The notes: a model not told the origin generated them from the letters alone. Shown: positions 23,356-32,437, counted from the stretch's first letter. The stretch is DNA of 48,353 nucleotides from an uncultured Alistipes sp. (GCA_944321175.1 CALUKI010000003.1:1-48353); one strand, 5' to 3'. A program made the numbers and translations.

Positions 23356-23388
23356 ATAATCCCCGGATGCTGGTCCGGGGATTTTTAT
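23356..23388 (+). terminator. Intrinsic terminator of the small lipoprotein gene
   Basis: Stem ATCCCCGGA and TCCGGGGAT with a six-base loop, preceded by AATA and followed by TTTATTT. Confidence 0.85.
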
Positions 23389-23430
23389 TTATGTGTTGCC
23401 GGTGCTGCCGGCTTTTGCATCTACAGTTAA

Positions 23431-23469
23431 ATAAAAAAGAAAGACATCGCTTTCCGTGATCTCTTTCTT
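23431..23469 (-). terminator. Intrinsic terminator of the 45-residue ORF
   Basis: On the minus strand, AAAGAAAGAGATCACG, loop GAAA, GCGATGTCTTTCTTT, then TTTAT. The stem begins directly at the stop codon of the small ORF. Confidence 0.7.
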
Positions 23470-23607
23470 TCAGTCCAAGTCCGTGCGGCTCGCTTCCAGA
23501 GCCTTGAGGAACCAATCGGAAGTCATCATGTCCAACAGTTTGTTGGTGAGGTTGCTTGTCAGTGTACGCGAAGCAACCATCGTGTTTCTGATCATTTGTA
23601 CCATCAT
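23470..23607 (-). CDS. Putative 45-residue small protein
   Basis: A short ORF beginning MMVQMIRNTMVASRTLTSNL and ending LEASRTDLD; the middle is an amphipathic helix candidate (NKLLDMMTSDWFLKALEA). It is supported by its surroundings rather than by homology: a full-consensus promoter 65 bp upstream (23672-23703), an A-rich stretch before the start (ACAACAAGAAAAA) like other Bacteroidota ribosome-loading regions, and a terminator that begins at the stop codon. It has no signal peptide or transmembrane segment. I do not recognise a family. It could instead be a small RNA with a chance ORF. Confidence 0.5.
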   Translation of the reverse strand: MMVQMIRNTMVASRTLTSNLTNKLLDMMTSDWFLKALEASRTDLD

Positions 23608-23671
23608 TTTTTCTTGTTGTGATCGGCTTTGAGTCTCCTCTCCGCCAATCGGTTTTCAACTCTTGCCGGTG

Positions 23672-23703
23672 CAAAGATAGTGCAAAATGATCGTATTAGC
23701 AAA
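23672..23703 (-). promoter_or_regulatory. Strong promoter of the 45-residue ORF
   Basis: On the minus strand, TTTG (23700-23703), 20 nt, then TATCTTTG (23672-23679), a full match at both elements. The predicted leader is about 58 nt. Confidence 0.75.
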
Positions 23704-24141
23704 AATATTTTAATAAATTATTTAGAAAATTTAATATATAAATGAAATTTATTGGAAACCAATGTATTGTAGAATTAGAGCGGTCGGGCGGAGTAGCGGT
23801 TGATATTGACAGTTGCCGTGACAGTTTTCCGTGCGGTCTGTCAGGATGACAGTTGGAATGGCTGTAATTTCCGCTGCATAAAGAGGCGGGCAACAGGGGG
23901 GGGGAGAATTACAAGGCAGCCGGAAGGAGAATTACAAGTCGGACGGGAGGAGCGGATTGGATGGGCGTTGTGATGTCGCGCTGTTGCGGCGGAATCTTGC
24001 GGAGGAGGAATTAAGCGACAGCCTCCTCCGAATAAAATACATCCTGAACATCGGGGATTCCGATGTCCGGACAGTATCGCACGGTTATTAAGAGGGCCCC
24101 TTGTTACTTATTAATTAAATTATTACAAGGGTCTTCGGTTT
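23704..24141. other. Non-coding region with hairpins, short repeats and a G9 tract
   Basis: No convincing gene. An AT-rich block (23700-23750) is followed by three GACAGTT copies (23806-23857), a run of nine G (23896-23904), a 13-bp direct repeat GGAGAATTACAAG (23903-23915 and 23926-23938), a 9-bp stem CGGAGGAGG/CCTCCTCCG (about 24000-24030), a 7-bp stem ACATCGG/CCGATGT (about 24049-24067), and a CCCTTGT/ACAAGGG hairpin near 24100-24133 that may end ispF transcripts. A 35-codon ORF at 23742-23849 has no promoter and is not called. Confidence 0.5.
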
Positions 24142-24621
24142 TTACTCCCTATACAGAAGGGCAACAGCCGAGACCGAGACGCCCTCTTCGCGGCCTTCGA
24201 ACCCCAGCTGTTCGGTTGTCGTGGCCTTGACCGATACGCAGTCGGTGCCGATTCCCATCGTTTCGGCCAGTGTTGCGCGCATGCGGTCGATATAAGGGCG
24301 CAATTTGGGCCGTTGCATGCGGATCGTACAATCGACATTCCCGATCCGGTATCCTTTCTTGGCGAGGAGTTGCACGACACGCCGCAACAGGGCCTTCGAG
24401 TCGATGCCTTTGAATTCGGCCGAGGTGTCGGGGAAATGAAGCCCGATGTCACCGAGTGCCGCAGCGCCGAGCAGTGCGTCGCACAAGGCATGTATTACCA
24501 CATCGCCGTCGGAGTGGGCGATGCAGCCTTTCTCATGTTCGATTTCGATGCCTCCCAGTACGAGGGGCAACCCCTCTCCGAGGGCGTGTACGTCGTATCC
24601 GTGTCCGATTCTGAATTGCAT
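24142..24621 (-). CDS. ispF: 2-C-methyl-D-erythritol 2,4-cyclodiphosphate synthase
   Basis: 159 residues, the family length. It is an enzyme of the MEP isoprenoid pathway that cyclises CDP-methylerythritol phosphate to the cyclodiphosphate with release of CMP. The metal ligands Asp10, His12 (GHGYDVHAL) and His44 ([16 protein letters not shown]) are present, as is the C-terminal [20 protein letters not shown] block. The ATG at 24621 matches the family start; the ORF is open 54 codons further but that part reads through the divergent promoter region. It is divergent from pepD with promoter-like elements for both in the spacer. Confidence 0.96.
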   Translation of the reverse strand: MQFRIGHGYDVHALGEGLPLVLGGIEIEHEKGCIAHSDGDVVIHALCDALLGAAALGDIGLHFPDTSAEFKGIDSKALLRRVVQLLAKKGYRIGNVDCTIRMQRPKLRPYIDRMRATLAETMGIGTDCVSVKATTTEQLGFEGREEGVSVSAVALLYRE

Positions 24622-24642
24622 GATGTCGTGCCGAATTTTGAA

Positions 24643-24650
24643 CAAAAATA
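24643..24650 (-). promoter_or_regulatory. ispF -7 element
   Basis: TATTTTTG on the minus strand, 21 bp before the ATG at 24621. No clear -33 TTTG. Confidence 0.5.
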
Positions 24651-24694
24651 CGAAAAATACGGGAATCATGGGGATGTATAAGCGGATTGTTTTG

Positions 24695-24702
24695 TATTTT
24701 TG
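24695..24702 (+). promoter_or_regulatory. pepD -7 element
   Basis: TATTTTTG on the plus strand, 22 bp before the ATG at 24725, a mirror arrangement to the ispF element 44 bp away. No clear -33 TTTG, so both divergent promoters may need an activator or be weak. Confidence 0.5.
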
Positions 24703-24724
24703 TCGGTATCCAAATTTGAAACCT

Positions 24725-26170
24725 ATGGCTGAATTGACACAACTTGCCCCGCGTGAGGTGTGGGCGGAGTTCGAGGCGATCACGCGCGTGCCGCGCCCCT
24801 CGAAAAGGGAGGAACAGATACGGAACTATCTTGTCGGCTGGGCCGAAACACATCATCTGGAGTGCCGGTGCGACGCGACGGGCAATGTCGTGATCCGCAA
24901 GGCGGCGACGGCCGGATACGAAGACCGTCCGACTGTCATCCTCCAGTCGCACATGGACATGGTGTGCGAGAAAAATGCCGATGTGACGTTCGATTTCGAA
25001 CACGATGCCATCCGGCCGCTGCTCGACGGCGATTGGGTGCGGGCCGAGGGCACGACGCTCGGTGCCGACGACGGCATCGGCATGGCGGCGGCACTGGCCC
25101 TGTTGGCCTCTGCAACCGTTGCGCATCCGGCGCTCGAAGCGCTGTTTACCGTCGATGAAGAGACCGGACTGACCGGCGCATTCGGATTGGGAGAGGGGAT
25201 GCTTACGGGCAAATACCTCATCAACCTCGATTCGGAGGACGAAGGCGAACTCTTCATCGGTTGTGCCGGCGGTGTCGATACCGTTGCGACGTTCCGTCCG
25301 ATGGCGGTTCCGGCACCCGAAGGAGTCGAGTTCTTCCGTGCCGATGTGAAGGGCCTGCTGGGCGGACATTCGGGCGACGACATCGACAAGGGCCGCGCAA
25401 ACTCCAACAAGCTCGTCGCCCGCCTGCTTTACGGCCTGCTGCCCTATGGTGTGGTGTTGAACCGTTTCGACGGCGGCAATCTGCGCAATGCCATTCCGCG
25501 CGAGGCCTTTGCCATCTTCGGCGTTCCGGCCGAGGCGGCAGGCGAGGTCTGTGAACGCTGCCGCGCTTTTGCCGTCGAGATCGTCGAGGAGTTCAAGTAT
25601 GCCGAGCCGAACCTGCAAATGACGCTCGACAAGATCGAAGGAGTGCAGTGGACGCTCGATCCCGTGACGACGCAGATGCTCGTGGGGGCGCTCGTCGGTC
25701 TTCCCAACGGCGTGCTGGCCATGTCGCATGCCGTCGAAGGACTGGTCGAGACCTCGACGAATCTCGCGTCGGTAAAGTTCGGCGACAAGGGCATTGTCGT
25801 TACCACGTCGCAACGCTCTTCGGTCGAGAGCGCCAAACGCTATGCCGCGCAGACGGTCGAGGCGGTGCTGCGGCTTGCGGGTGCCGAGGTGGAGCACTCG
25901 GAGGGTTATCCGGGGTGGACGCCGAATCCCGATTCCCATGTGTTGCGCGTCGCGGAGCAGTGCTACGAACGGCTCTATGGCGTGCAGCCCAGGGTGCGGG
26001 CGATCCATGCCGGACTGGAGTGCGGTCTCTTCTTGGAGAAATATCCGCATCTCGACATGGTGTCGTTCGGCCCCACCCTGCGCGGCGTGCATTCGCCCGA
26101 CGAACGGCTGGAGATCGCTTCGGTGCAGAAATTCTGGGATCTGTTGTGCGCGGTCGTACAGAGTCTCTGA
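24725..26170 (+). CDS. pepD: Aminoacyl-histidine dipeptidase (M20-type)
   Basis: 481 residues. It is a cytosolic dinuclear zinc peptidase that cleaves Xaa-His and other dipeptides. Metal and catalytic residues are readable: His76 and Asp78 in LQSHMDMV, Asp115 in LGADDGIGM, Glu145-Glu146 in VDEETG, plus a lid-domain stretch [17 protein letters not shown] and the C-terminal HAGLECGLF. The ATG at 24725 (MAELTQLAP) is placed by the promoter element just upstream. It ends before an 18-bp perfect terminator, so it is a single-gene transcript. Confidence 0.94.
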   Translation: MAELTQLAPREVWAEFEAITRVPRPSKREEQIRNYLVGWAETHHLECRCDATGNVVIRKAATAGYEDRPTVILQSHMDMVCEKNADVTFDFEHDAIRPLLDGDWVRAEGTTLGADDGIGMAAALALLASATVAHPALEALFTVDEETGLTGAFGLGEGMLTGKYLINLDSEDEGELFIGCAGGVDTVATFRPMAVPAPEGVEFFRADVKGLLGGHSGDDIDKGRANSNKLVARLLYGLLPYGVVLNRFDGGNLRNAIPREAFAIFGVPAEAAGEVCERCRAFAVEIVEEFKYAEPNLQMTLDKIEGVQWTLDPVTTQMLVGALVGLPNGVLAMSHAVEGLVETSTNLASVKFGDKGIVVTTSQRSSVESAKRYAAQTVEAVLRLAGAEVEHSEGYPGWTPNPDSHVLRVAEQCYERLYGVQPRVRAIHAGLECGLFLEKYPHLDMVSFGPTLRGVHSPDERLEIASVQKFWDLLCAVVQSL

Positions 26171-26188
26171 TCCGGTAAGTCCGCAGAT

Positions 26189-26234
26189 GAAATCGACGGA
26201 AAGTTCCTGCTTGCGAACTTTCCGTCGATTTCCG
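26189..26234 (+). terminator. Intrinsic terminator of pepD
   Basis: A perfect 18-bp stem (GAAATCGACGGAAAGTTC and its complement) with an eight-base loop. It is unusually long, and the T tract is short. Confidence 0.8.
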
Positions 26235-26275
26235 TTGCCGGATATTCCGCTCTCTGCGACCCGATGCAGCGCCTG

Positions 26276-26306
26276 TTTGCTTCTGCCGTGACTTTTCGTA
26301 TATTTG
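26276..26306 (+). promoter_or_regulatory. Promoter of the TonB-receptor-like gene
   Basis: TTTG (26276-26279), 19 nt, then TATATTTG (26299-26306), consensus at both elements. The predicted start near 26313 lies downstream of the ATGs at 26264 and 26309, which excludes both and points to the GTG at 26330. Confidence 0.75.
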
Positions 26307-26329
26307 TGATGGAATCGGACGGAAAAATC

Positions 26330-28777
26330 GTGAAAAAGGTCGCTGCAGTTCTGCTTTTCGTCGGAGTGACGTGTTGCCGGGATGCCGTCGCGCAGGGTGC
26401 CGGCGAGGAGTTGTATTATCCGTTCGAAACGCATTACGAAGCCTTCCGTCCCGAACTGGAGAGCGATTCGCTGCTCTTTTACCGGGCCATTCAGCAGTCG
26501 GACGATCTCTTTGCCGAACTGGCCGCCTATCGGTTTGCGCATGTCTCCTGGCGCCGGCGCGGGGAGGGATACGATGAATCGCCCGTACTGATGGACGGCA
26601 TGCGGTTGTCGTGGCGTTATCTGACGGCATTGCGGCAGTTGCAGGTCGGGTCCTCCTATCGGAAAGCTTCGCAATTGCCGGCCGGCGGGTTCGATGCGGG
26701 AGCCGGAGTGACGGTGCTCTCGCTTACGCAGAGCGATCCGGTTCCGGAACATACGCTGGCCATGCGGCTGGCTACACGCAATTACCGTGCGGGCTTGCAG
26801 GGAACGCTGTCGTTCGAACGTCCCGACGGCTGGATGGTCTCCGCAACGGTTGACGGACGCAGCGGCCGCGATCTGCTTGTCGATGGCGTATATACACGTC
26901 AGCTGACGGCGGCGCTGCGTCTTGTACGGCGGCGTCCGGCCGGTGACTGCTGGGCACTCTTCCTCGCGGCACCGTTGTCGGAACGGGGCTTGCGCTCGGC
27001 ATCGGTCGAGGAGGCCTATACATTGCGCGGTTCGACCTGCTACAATCCTGCTTGGGGACGTCAGTCAGGCAGAGTGCGCAACAGTCGTGTACGGCGCGAA
27101 ACGGTTCCGGCAGTTGTTGCAAGCTATGCGACGCCGACAGACCGTTCGCTGCGGATCCGCACTTCGGGTTCGGTCGAGACGGGTATCCGGCGTCAGAGCG
27201 GACTGGGCTGGTACGATGCTTCGACTCCCCGTCCGGACAATTATCACTACCTGCCCAGCTATTTTTCGGATGCGGGTGAAGCATTCGAGGCGGTGGATGC
27301 CGCATGGCGGTCGGGTGACGAACGTTATACGCAGATCGATTGGGATGAACTCTATCTGCGCAACCGTTTGTATGGCGGTGAGGCACTCTATACGCTCGAA
27401 GACCGTGTCGAACGTCCTTTGCGCGTGCAGGCTGCCGCAGAACTCGAAGCGGATGCGGGGCCACGGCTGACGGTCCGTGCGTCGTTGCATGTCGATTGCG
27501 ACGCTCCGCGTTATTACAAACAACTGCGCGATCTGCTGGGTGCAGACCATCTGACCGACATCGACCGTTTCCTGATGGACGATGCGACCTACTCCAACTC
27601 GTTGCAGAACGATCTGCGGCATCCTGACCGTACGGTCCGCGATGGCGATCGTTTCGGCTACGACTACCGGTTGAACCGTTTCGAGACTTTCGCCGATGTC
27701 GCGGTGCATTATCGTGCCGACCGGTTGTCGGTGAGCTGCGGCGTGCGGATCGGTCACGCCGTAATGTGGCGGCACGGCTATTACGAAAAGGAACTCTTCC
27801 CGGGCAGCGGTTCTTACGGGAGCTCCGATCGCTTGCATTTTACTCCGTATGTGCTGCGGGCGAGTGCGGCATATGCCTTTACGGCCCGCAACTGTCTGGA
27901 GTTGTCGGCTCATGCCGTGGCCCGTACACCCGACGTTGAGAACCTATTCCTTCAGCCGCTCTACAACAACCGTGCGGTCGATAATCCGCAGGCGGTGCGT
28001 CGTTACGGCGTCGGGCTGGACTATGTGCATGCGGGGCGGATGTTCGACATGCAGGCGGCGGGGTATCTGACCGTGACGCGCGGCGAATCGGAGACGTCGC
28101 GTTTTTACGATGATCTGGGCGGAGAATATTGCGACATGCATGTCCGGGGCATCGGCCGTTTTGCCTGCGGTGTGGAGACGGCGATGCGTCTGCGTCTGAC
28201 ATGGAACTGGAGCCTGTCCGCCGCCATTGCGGCGGGACACCATGTCTATGCGGCGAATCCTTCGGTCTGGCTCTATACCGATGCGGGCAACGACGTGCGG
28301 GCGGCCGGTACGACAAGTTATGTGAGCGGGCTCAAACCGTCGGGTGCGGCAGCCTTTGCCGCTACGGCCGGAGTCCGCTATTTCGGCAACAAAGGCTGGT
28401 ACTTCTCCGCCGATGCTTCGACGGTTTGCGGGCGCGGGGTAGCGCCATCCTTCCATTACCGGACCTCCCGCGTAGCCAACCAGGCCTCCGATTCGCCCGA
28501 AACCTTTGCGCTGTTTACCGGGCAGACGGCGCTCGACGACTCGTTTGTCGTCGATGTTTCGGCCGGCCGGATGTGGCGGCTGGGTGCATCGCGCCTGTCG
28601 GTAACGCTCTCGGTCCGCAATCTGCTCGATGACCGGCAAACCCTCTACTCCGCCTATGAGTCCGATCGTGTACGCCGCCTGCGTGCCGGCGCCGAGACTT
28701 TTTACCGCCCGTTCGCTGCAAGCCTTCTCTATGCCGGCGGTCGGAGCGCCGTGTTGACCGTAAGTTATAAATTTTGA
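26330..28777 (+). CDS. TonB-dependent-receptor-like outer-membrane barrel with reduced plug
   Basis: 815 residues from the GTG at 26330, which gives a clean signal peptide (KKVAAVLLFVGVTCC, ending AVAQ) and lies just after the predicted transcript start. The protein lacks both the carboxypeptidase-like domain and a normal plug; only a short segment near 70-95 (RRRGEGYDESPVLMDGMRLS) resembles the plug core. The rest is a beta-barrel with many alternating aromatic strands and ends in SYKF with a terminal Phe. Bacteroidota have such receptors, probably outer-membrane, with unknown cargo. No lipoprotein or transport partner is nearby. Confidence 0.8.
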   Translation: MKKVAAVLLFVGVTCCRDAVAQGAGEELYYPFETHYEAFRPELESDSLLFYRAIQQSDDLFAELAAYRFAHVSWRRRGEGYDESPVLMDGMRLSWRYLTALRQLQVGSSYRKASQLPAGGFDAGAGVTVLSLTQSDPVPEHTLAMRLATRNYRAGLQGTLSFERPDGWMVSATVDGRSGRDLLVDGVYTRQLTAALRLVRRRPAGDCWALFLAAPLSERGLRSASVEEAYTLRGSTCYNPAWGRQSGRVRNSRVRRETVPAVVASYATPTDRSLRIRTSGSVETGIRRQSGLGWYDASTPRPDNYHYLPSYFSDAGEAFEAVDAAWRSGDERYTQIDWDELYLRNRLYGGEALYTLEDRVERPLRVQAAAELEADAGPRLTVRASLHVDCDAPRYYKQLRDLLGADHLTDIDRFLMDDATYSNSLQNDLRHPDRTVRDGDRFGYDYRLNRFETFADVAVHYRADRLSVSCGVRIGHAVMWRHGYYEKELFPGSGSYGSSDRLHFTPYVLRASAAYAFTARNCLELSAHAVARTPDVENLFLQPLYNNRAVDNPQAVRRYGVGLDYVHAGRMFDMQAAGYLTVTRGESETSRFYDDLGGEYCDMHVRGIGRFACGVETAMRLRLTWNWSLSAAIAAGHHVYAANPSVWLYTDAGNDVRAAGTTSYVSGLKPSGAAAFAATAGVRYFGNKGWYFSADASTVCGRGVAPSFHYRTSRVANQASDSPETFALFTGQTALDDSFVVDVSAGRMWRLGASRLSVTLSVRNLLDDRQTLYSAYESDRVRRLRAGAETFYRPFAASLLYAGGRSAVLTVSYKF

Positions 28778-28782
28778 GACTT

Positions 28783-28827
28783 CAGATTGCGATTTCCAAC
28801 AAAAAAATTGCAATCTGTTTTTATTTT
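28783..28827 (+). terminator. Intrinsic terminator of the TonB-receptor-like gene
   Basis: Stem CAGATTGCGATTT and AAATTGCAATCTG (one G-T type mismatch) followed by TTTTTATTTT, 6 bp after the stop. Confidence 0.9.
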
Positions 28828-28863
28828 CGTTAAATTGCTGTCGGAAGCTTAAAATTTGTTGCC

Positions 28864-29970
28864 ATGATTGTCGGAATTCCCAAAGAAATCAAGAACAATG
28901 AGTATCGGGTCTCGCTGACTCCCGCCGGAGCGATGGAGTTCGTGCGCCGGGGACATACGGTCTGCATTCAGTCCGGAGCAGGCGTCAACAGCGGTTTTGC
29001 AGATAAGGACTATCGTGCGGTAGGAGCCCGGATCCTTTCTTCGATAGAGGAGATCTACGCAACGGCGGAGATGATCCTCAAGGTTAAGGAGCCGATCGAA
29101 CCCGAATACAAATTGGTTCGGCCGGGGCAATTGCTCTTTACCTACTTCCATTTTGCGAGCAGTGAAGCGCTGACACGGGCGATGATTGACTCCGGCGCGA
29201 TCTGTTGTGCGTATGAGACGGTCGAGCGCGACAATCATTCCCTGCCGCTGCTCATTCCGATGTCTGAGGTGGCGGGCCGCATGGCGGCACAGGAGGGCCG
29301 TTATTTCCTTGAAAAACCGCGTGGCGGAAAAGGCATTCTGCTGGGCGGCGTGCCGGGGGTGAAGCCCGCCAAGGTCTTTGTCATCGGTGCGGGGGTTGTC
29401 GGGACGGCTGCGGCACGCACGACGGCCGGTACGGGCGCCGATGTGACGATCTGCGACATCTCGTTGCAGCGTCTCACCTATCTGGCCGATGTGATGCCGA
29501 AGAACGTCAAGACGCTCATGTCGTCGGAGTACAATATCCGCGAGGAGCTGAAGCAGGCCGATCTGGTGATCGGTTCGGTCTTGATTCCCGGTGCGAAGGC
29601 CCCGAAGCTGGTAACGCGCGACATGTTGAAACTGATGGAGCCCGGTACCGTCATGGTGGATGTGGCGATCGATCAGGGCGGATGTTTCGAGACGTCGCGT
29701 CCGACGACCCACGAGGATCCGGTCTATTATGTGGATGGGATTCTGCACTATTGTGTGGCCAATATCCCCGGCGCGGTGCCCTATACCTCGACATTGGCCT
29801 TGACCAATGCGACGTTGCCCTATGCCTTGCAGCTGGCCGACAAGGGGTGGCGCCGGGCCTGTCTTGAAAACGAGGAGCTGCGGCGGGGTCTGAATATCGT
29901 CGAAGGAAAGGTCGTCTATCGGTCTGTTGCCGAAGCATGGGCGTTTGCCTATGAACCTTTGCAACTTTGA
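28864..29970 (+). CDS. ald: Alanine dehydrogenase
   Basis: 368 residues, full length. It interconverts L-alanine with pyruvate and ammonia using NAD+. Substrate residues Arg15 ([10 protein letters not shown]), Lys75 (KVKEP) and His96 (YFHF) are present, as is the Rossmann loop [11 protein letters not shown] (172-182) and Asp269 in VDVAIDQGG. It could feed alanine carbon into central metabolism or recycle NADH. It sits between two terminators, so it is a single-gene transcript. A near-consensus AAAATTTG is only 6 bp before the ATG, too close to be convincing as a promoter. Confidence 0.96.
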   Translation: MIVGIPKEIKNNEYRVSLTPAGAMEFVRRGHTVCIQSGAGVNSGFADKDYRAVGARILSSIEEIYATAEMILKVKEPIEPEYKLVRPGQLLFTYFHFASSEALTRAMIDSGAICCAYETVERDNHSLPLLIPMSEVAGRMAAQEGRYFLEKPRGGKGILLGGVPGVKPAKVFVIGAGVVGTAAARTTAGTGADVTICDISLQRLTYLADVMPKNVKTLMSSEYNIREELKQADLVIGSVLIPGAKAPKLVTRDMLKLMEPGTVMVDVAIDQGGCFETSRPTTHEDPVYYVDGILHYCVANIPGAVPYTSTLALTNATLPYALQLADKGWRRACLENEELRRGLNIVEGKVVYRSVAEAWAFAYEPLQL

Positions 29971-29989
29971 CCGGTTTCTCCGTCATGTC

Positions 29990-30022
29990 CGGCGATCGGT
30001 GTTCCGATCGCCGCTTTTTTTT
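29990..30022 (+). terminator. Intrinsic terminator of ald
   Basis: A perfect 10-bp stem CGGCGATCGG/CCGATCGCCG with loop TGTT, followed by C and eight T. Confidence 0.95.
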
Positions 30023-30232
30023 CGGGATATCGATGACGCCGTACCCGATCTTTTCGGAGGAGAAGTGCCTGTGGGGAGTATCGGGATTGTTCGCAGAATC
30101 GAAGTCCAGGGAAGCCTGCGATGGCGTTGGACTTGCCGGCACCCTTTTCATCGGGCGCTTCGATCGTATGTGCGCGGGGACTTGTCCTTTTGGCGTAATT
30201 TGCTTATCTTCGCAAATCCAAATTGTACGGTT

Positions 30233-30862
30233 ATGATCAGAAATCTGGTGTTTGATTTCGGCGGTGTGATTGCCGATTTCGATTTTCAACAGGCTTTGGC
30301 TGCGTTTGCCCGCATCGGACTGAAAAATCCGACGGAATATCTGGACAGTTACCATCAGCGTGATTTTTTCATGATGCTTGAGAGCGGCGCAATCGATGCG
30401 GACGAATTCGTTCGGCGCCTGAACGAGTGTTCCGACCGTCCGGTAAGTTATGCCGATGCCAGAGAGGCGTGGATGGAATTTTTCTTGCTGCCGGTTCCTG
30501 CGGAGCGTTTGGCCATGCTGGAGGAGTTGCGGCGCGATTATCGGCTTTATGTACTGAGCAATACCAATCCGTTCGTTATGAGTTGGGCGCGCAGCAGCGA
30601 ATTTACTCCGGCAGGGAAACCTTTGGATGCCTATTTCGACAGGTTGTATCTCTCCTGTGAGATGAAGTGCATGAAGCCCGACCGTGCGATTTTCGACCGT
30701 ATGGCGGCCGATGCGGGATTAATCCCCTCCGAGACGATCTATGTGGATGACAGCCGTACGAATGCCGATGCGGGTGCGGCGCTCGGTTATCGGGTTCTGT
30801 GTCCGAAGAGCAATTCCGACTGGCGGGGTGAATTGAAGGCGATGCTGGCGGCGGAACGGTGA
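30233..30862 (+). CDS. HAD-superfamily hydrolase, YihX-like
   Basis: 209 residues. It is a cytosolic phosphatase of the haloacid dehalogenase family. The nucleophile is Asp8 in VFDFGGVI, with Gly at the position where the general-acid Asp usually sits, as in the YihX-type subgroup. Further motifs are LSNTN (motif II), Lys in MKPDRAIF (motif III) and YVDDSRTNADAG (motif IV). The cap is small and helical. The ATG at 30233 begins the motif-proximal start MIRNLVFDFGG; the frame is open further upstream but through non-coding sequence. The substrate is unknown; sugar phosphates are typical. Confidence 0.88.
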   Translation: MIRNLVFDFGGVIADFDFQQALAAFARIGLKNPTEYLDSYHQRDFFMMLESGAIDADEFVRRLNECSDRPVSYADAREAWMEFFLLPVPAERLAMLEELRRDYRLYVLSNTNPFVMSWARSSEFTPAGKPLDAYFDRLYLSCEMKCMKPDRAIFDRMAADAGLIPSETIYVDDSRTNADAGAALGYRVLCPKSNSDWRGELKAMLAAER

Positions 30863-30888
30863 TTCGAAGCCGGATTCCGAATAGGGAC

Positions 30889-30913
30889 AAAAGCGGGAAT
30901 ATCCCGCTTTTTG
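30889..30913 (+). terminator. Intrinsic terminator of the HAD gene
   Basis: AAAAGCGGGA, loop ATA, TCCCGCTTTTT. Its T-rich end runs directly into the first unit of the tandem repeat. Confidence 0.85.
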
Positions 30914-30916
30914 CTT

Positions 30917-31198
30917 CTGCGCCCGACTTTCCGCACTTTGGCTCCGCCTTGGATACTTCGGTACCGGCACAGCCGAATCGAAAACTGCGTTTTGATTTGT
31001 CTCTGCGCCCGACTTTCCGCACTTTGGCTCCGCCTTGGATACTTCGGTACCGACACAGCCGAATCGAAAACTGCGTTTTGATTTGTCTCTGCACTCGACT
31101 TTTCGTACTTTGGCTTCGCCTTAGATACTCCGTCTCGGCATAGCCGAATCGAAAACTGCGTTTTGATTTGTCTCTGCACTCGACTTTTCGTATCTTTG
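30917..31198 (+). repeat. Tandem 85-86 bp repeat array (3 full units and a partial fourth)
   Basis: Units start at 30917, 31003, 31089 and 31174. Units 1 and 2 differ at one base in 86; unit 3 is 85 bp and more divergent; unit 4 is cut after about 25 bp, where it merges with the obgE leader. Each unit begins CTGC(G/A)C, carries ACTTTGGCT(C/T)CGCCTT and CAGCCGAATCGAAAACTGCG or close variants, and ends GATTTGTCT. The unit end supplies a -33-like TTTG, and the next unit's start a -7-like sequence. The array reads as open frames on the minus strand but has no coding character. Confidence 0.9.
31167..31198 (+). promoter_or_regulatory. obgE promoter spanning the last repeat junction
   Basis: TTTG (31167-31170, end of unit 3), 20 nt, then TATCTTTG (31191-31198, partial unit 4), consensus at both elements. 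The predicted leader before the obgE ATG is about 110 nt. Confidence 0.75.
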
Positions 31199-31316
31199 CC
31201 CCGAAATCGGATAGACGCGGGCGAGAAAAGAACGCGCTCAAACATGCAGGGAAACGGCCGATGGCATCGTCCATGCAATGTAAAACCACCGTCCGGTTTA
31301 TCCGTCAGAAAAACAT

Positions 31317-32330
31317 ATGGCAGGTTCGAACTTTGTAGATTATGTGAAGATTTTTGCCCGTTCGGGACATGGCGGTGCCGGCTCGGCCCATTTCCGGCGG
31401 GAGAAGTTTGTGGCTTTCGGCGGCCCCGACGGCGGTGACGGCGGCAGGGGCGGCAGCATCATTCTGCAGGGCGACAGCCAATACTGGACGTTGATCCATC
31501 TGAAATACCAACGTCACCAGTTTGCCGAAGACGGCCAGTGCGGATCGGGTGCCCGATCGTCGGGCCGTGATGCCAGGGATATCATCATCCCCGTGCCGTT
31601 GGGAACCGTTGCACGCCGTGTCGTGGAGAACGAAGACGGCACGACGGAACTGGTGCCGGCAGGCGAGGTAACGGCCGACGGCGAGCAGCTCGTGCTGCTC
31701 AAGGGCGGTCGCGGAGGCCTGGGAAACTGGCACTTCAAGAGTGCGACGAATCAGGCTCCGCGTTATGCGCAGCCCGGTGAAGAGGGCGACGAAGGGGCTT
31801 TTGTCCTTGAGCTGAAAGTATTGGCCGATGTGGGGCTGGTGGGATTCCCCAATGCCGGAAAATCGACCCTGTTGTCGGTGGTGTCGGCCGCAAAACCCAA
31901 AATCGCCAATTATGCCTTCACGACGCTCGAACCCAATCTGGGAATCGTCGAGTGCCGCGATCACAAATCTTTCGTCATGGCCGATATTCCCGGCATCATC
32001 GAGGGTGCGCATGAAGGGCGGGGACTCGGCCTGCGGTTCCTGCGCCATATCGAACGCAACTCCGTGCTGCTCTTCATGGTGCCGGCCGATGCCGACGACA
32101 TCCGCCGCGAATACGAAATCCTTTTGGGGGAGTTGGCGCAGTACAACCCCGAACTGCTCGATAAACGACGCCTGCTGGCCGTTACCAAGTGCGACATGCT
32201 CGACGATGCGTTGATGGGCGAGATGCAGGCCCATCTGCCCGAAGGCATTCCGTCGATCTTCATCTCGTCGGTGTCGGGGTACAATATCCCCCAACTGAAG
32301 GATCTGCTCTGGCAGACGCTCCACGAATAG
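31317..32330 (+). CDS. obgE: Obg-family GTPase
   Basis: 337 residues. It is an essential ribosome-assembly and stress GTPase that binds the 50S subunit. The glycine-rich Obg domain covers 1-168 ([14 protein letters not shown] at 35-48, KGGRGGLGN at 129-137). The G domain has G1 GFPNAGKST (176-184), G2 TTLEPN, G3 DIPGIIEGA (223-231), and G4 TKCD near 290. There is no long C-terminal extension. It is followed after 107 bp by the alkyltransferase gene in the same direction, with no terminator seen between them. Confidence 0.97.
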   Translation: MAGSNFVDYVKIFARSGHGGAGSAHFRREKFVAFGGPDGGDGGRGGSIILQGDSQYWTLIHLKYQRHQFAEDGQCGSGARSSGRDARDIIIPVPLGTVARRVVENEDGTTELVPAGEVTADGEQLVLLKGGRGGLGNWHFKSATNQAPRYAQPGEEGDEGAFVLELKVLADVGLVGFPNAGKSTLLSVVSAAKPKIANYAFTTLEPNLGIVECRDHKSFVMADIPGIIEGAHEGRGLGLRFLRHIERNSVLLFMVPADADDIRREYEILLGELAQYNPELLDKRRLLAVTKCDMLDDALMGEMQAHLPEGIPSIFISSVSGYNIPQLKDLLWQTLHE

Positions 32331-32437
32331 GGCGGCAGCCGTTTTCGGGCCGGGCACGGCATCTCGGCTTTCCGCCCGTGTCTCCGGTGCAGGGCAGGAA
32401 CCGTATTTCCCGCTGGCGGAGTTTCAAACCTTTTTTT

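Noticed and set aside
23742..23849. A 35-codon plus-strand ORF in the 23.7-kb spacer
   Set aside because: No promoter element, no ribosome site, and it lies in AT-rich then repetitive sequence; only the neighbouring 45-residue ORF has full support.
30917..31198. The tandem array as a possible CRISPR
   Set aside because: Units of 85-86 bp are directly tandem with no distinct spacers, and no cas gene is nearby.
30603..31289. Minus-strand ORFs through the 86-bp repeat array, giving repeated peptides
   Set aside because: The apparent protein repeats are just the DNA repeat translated; no promoter, start or conserved domain supports a gene.
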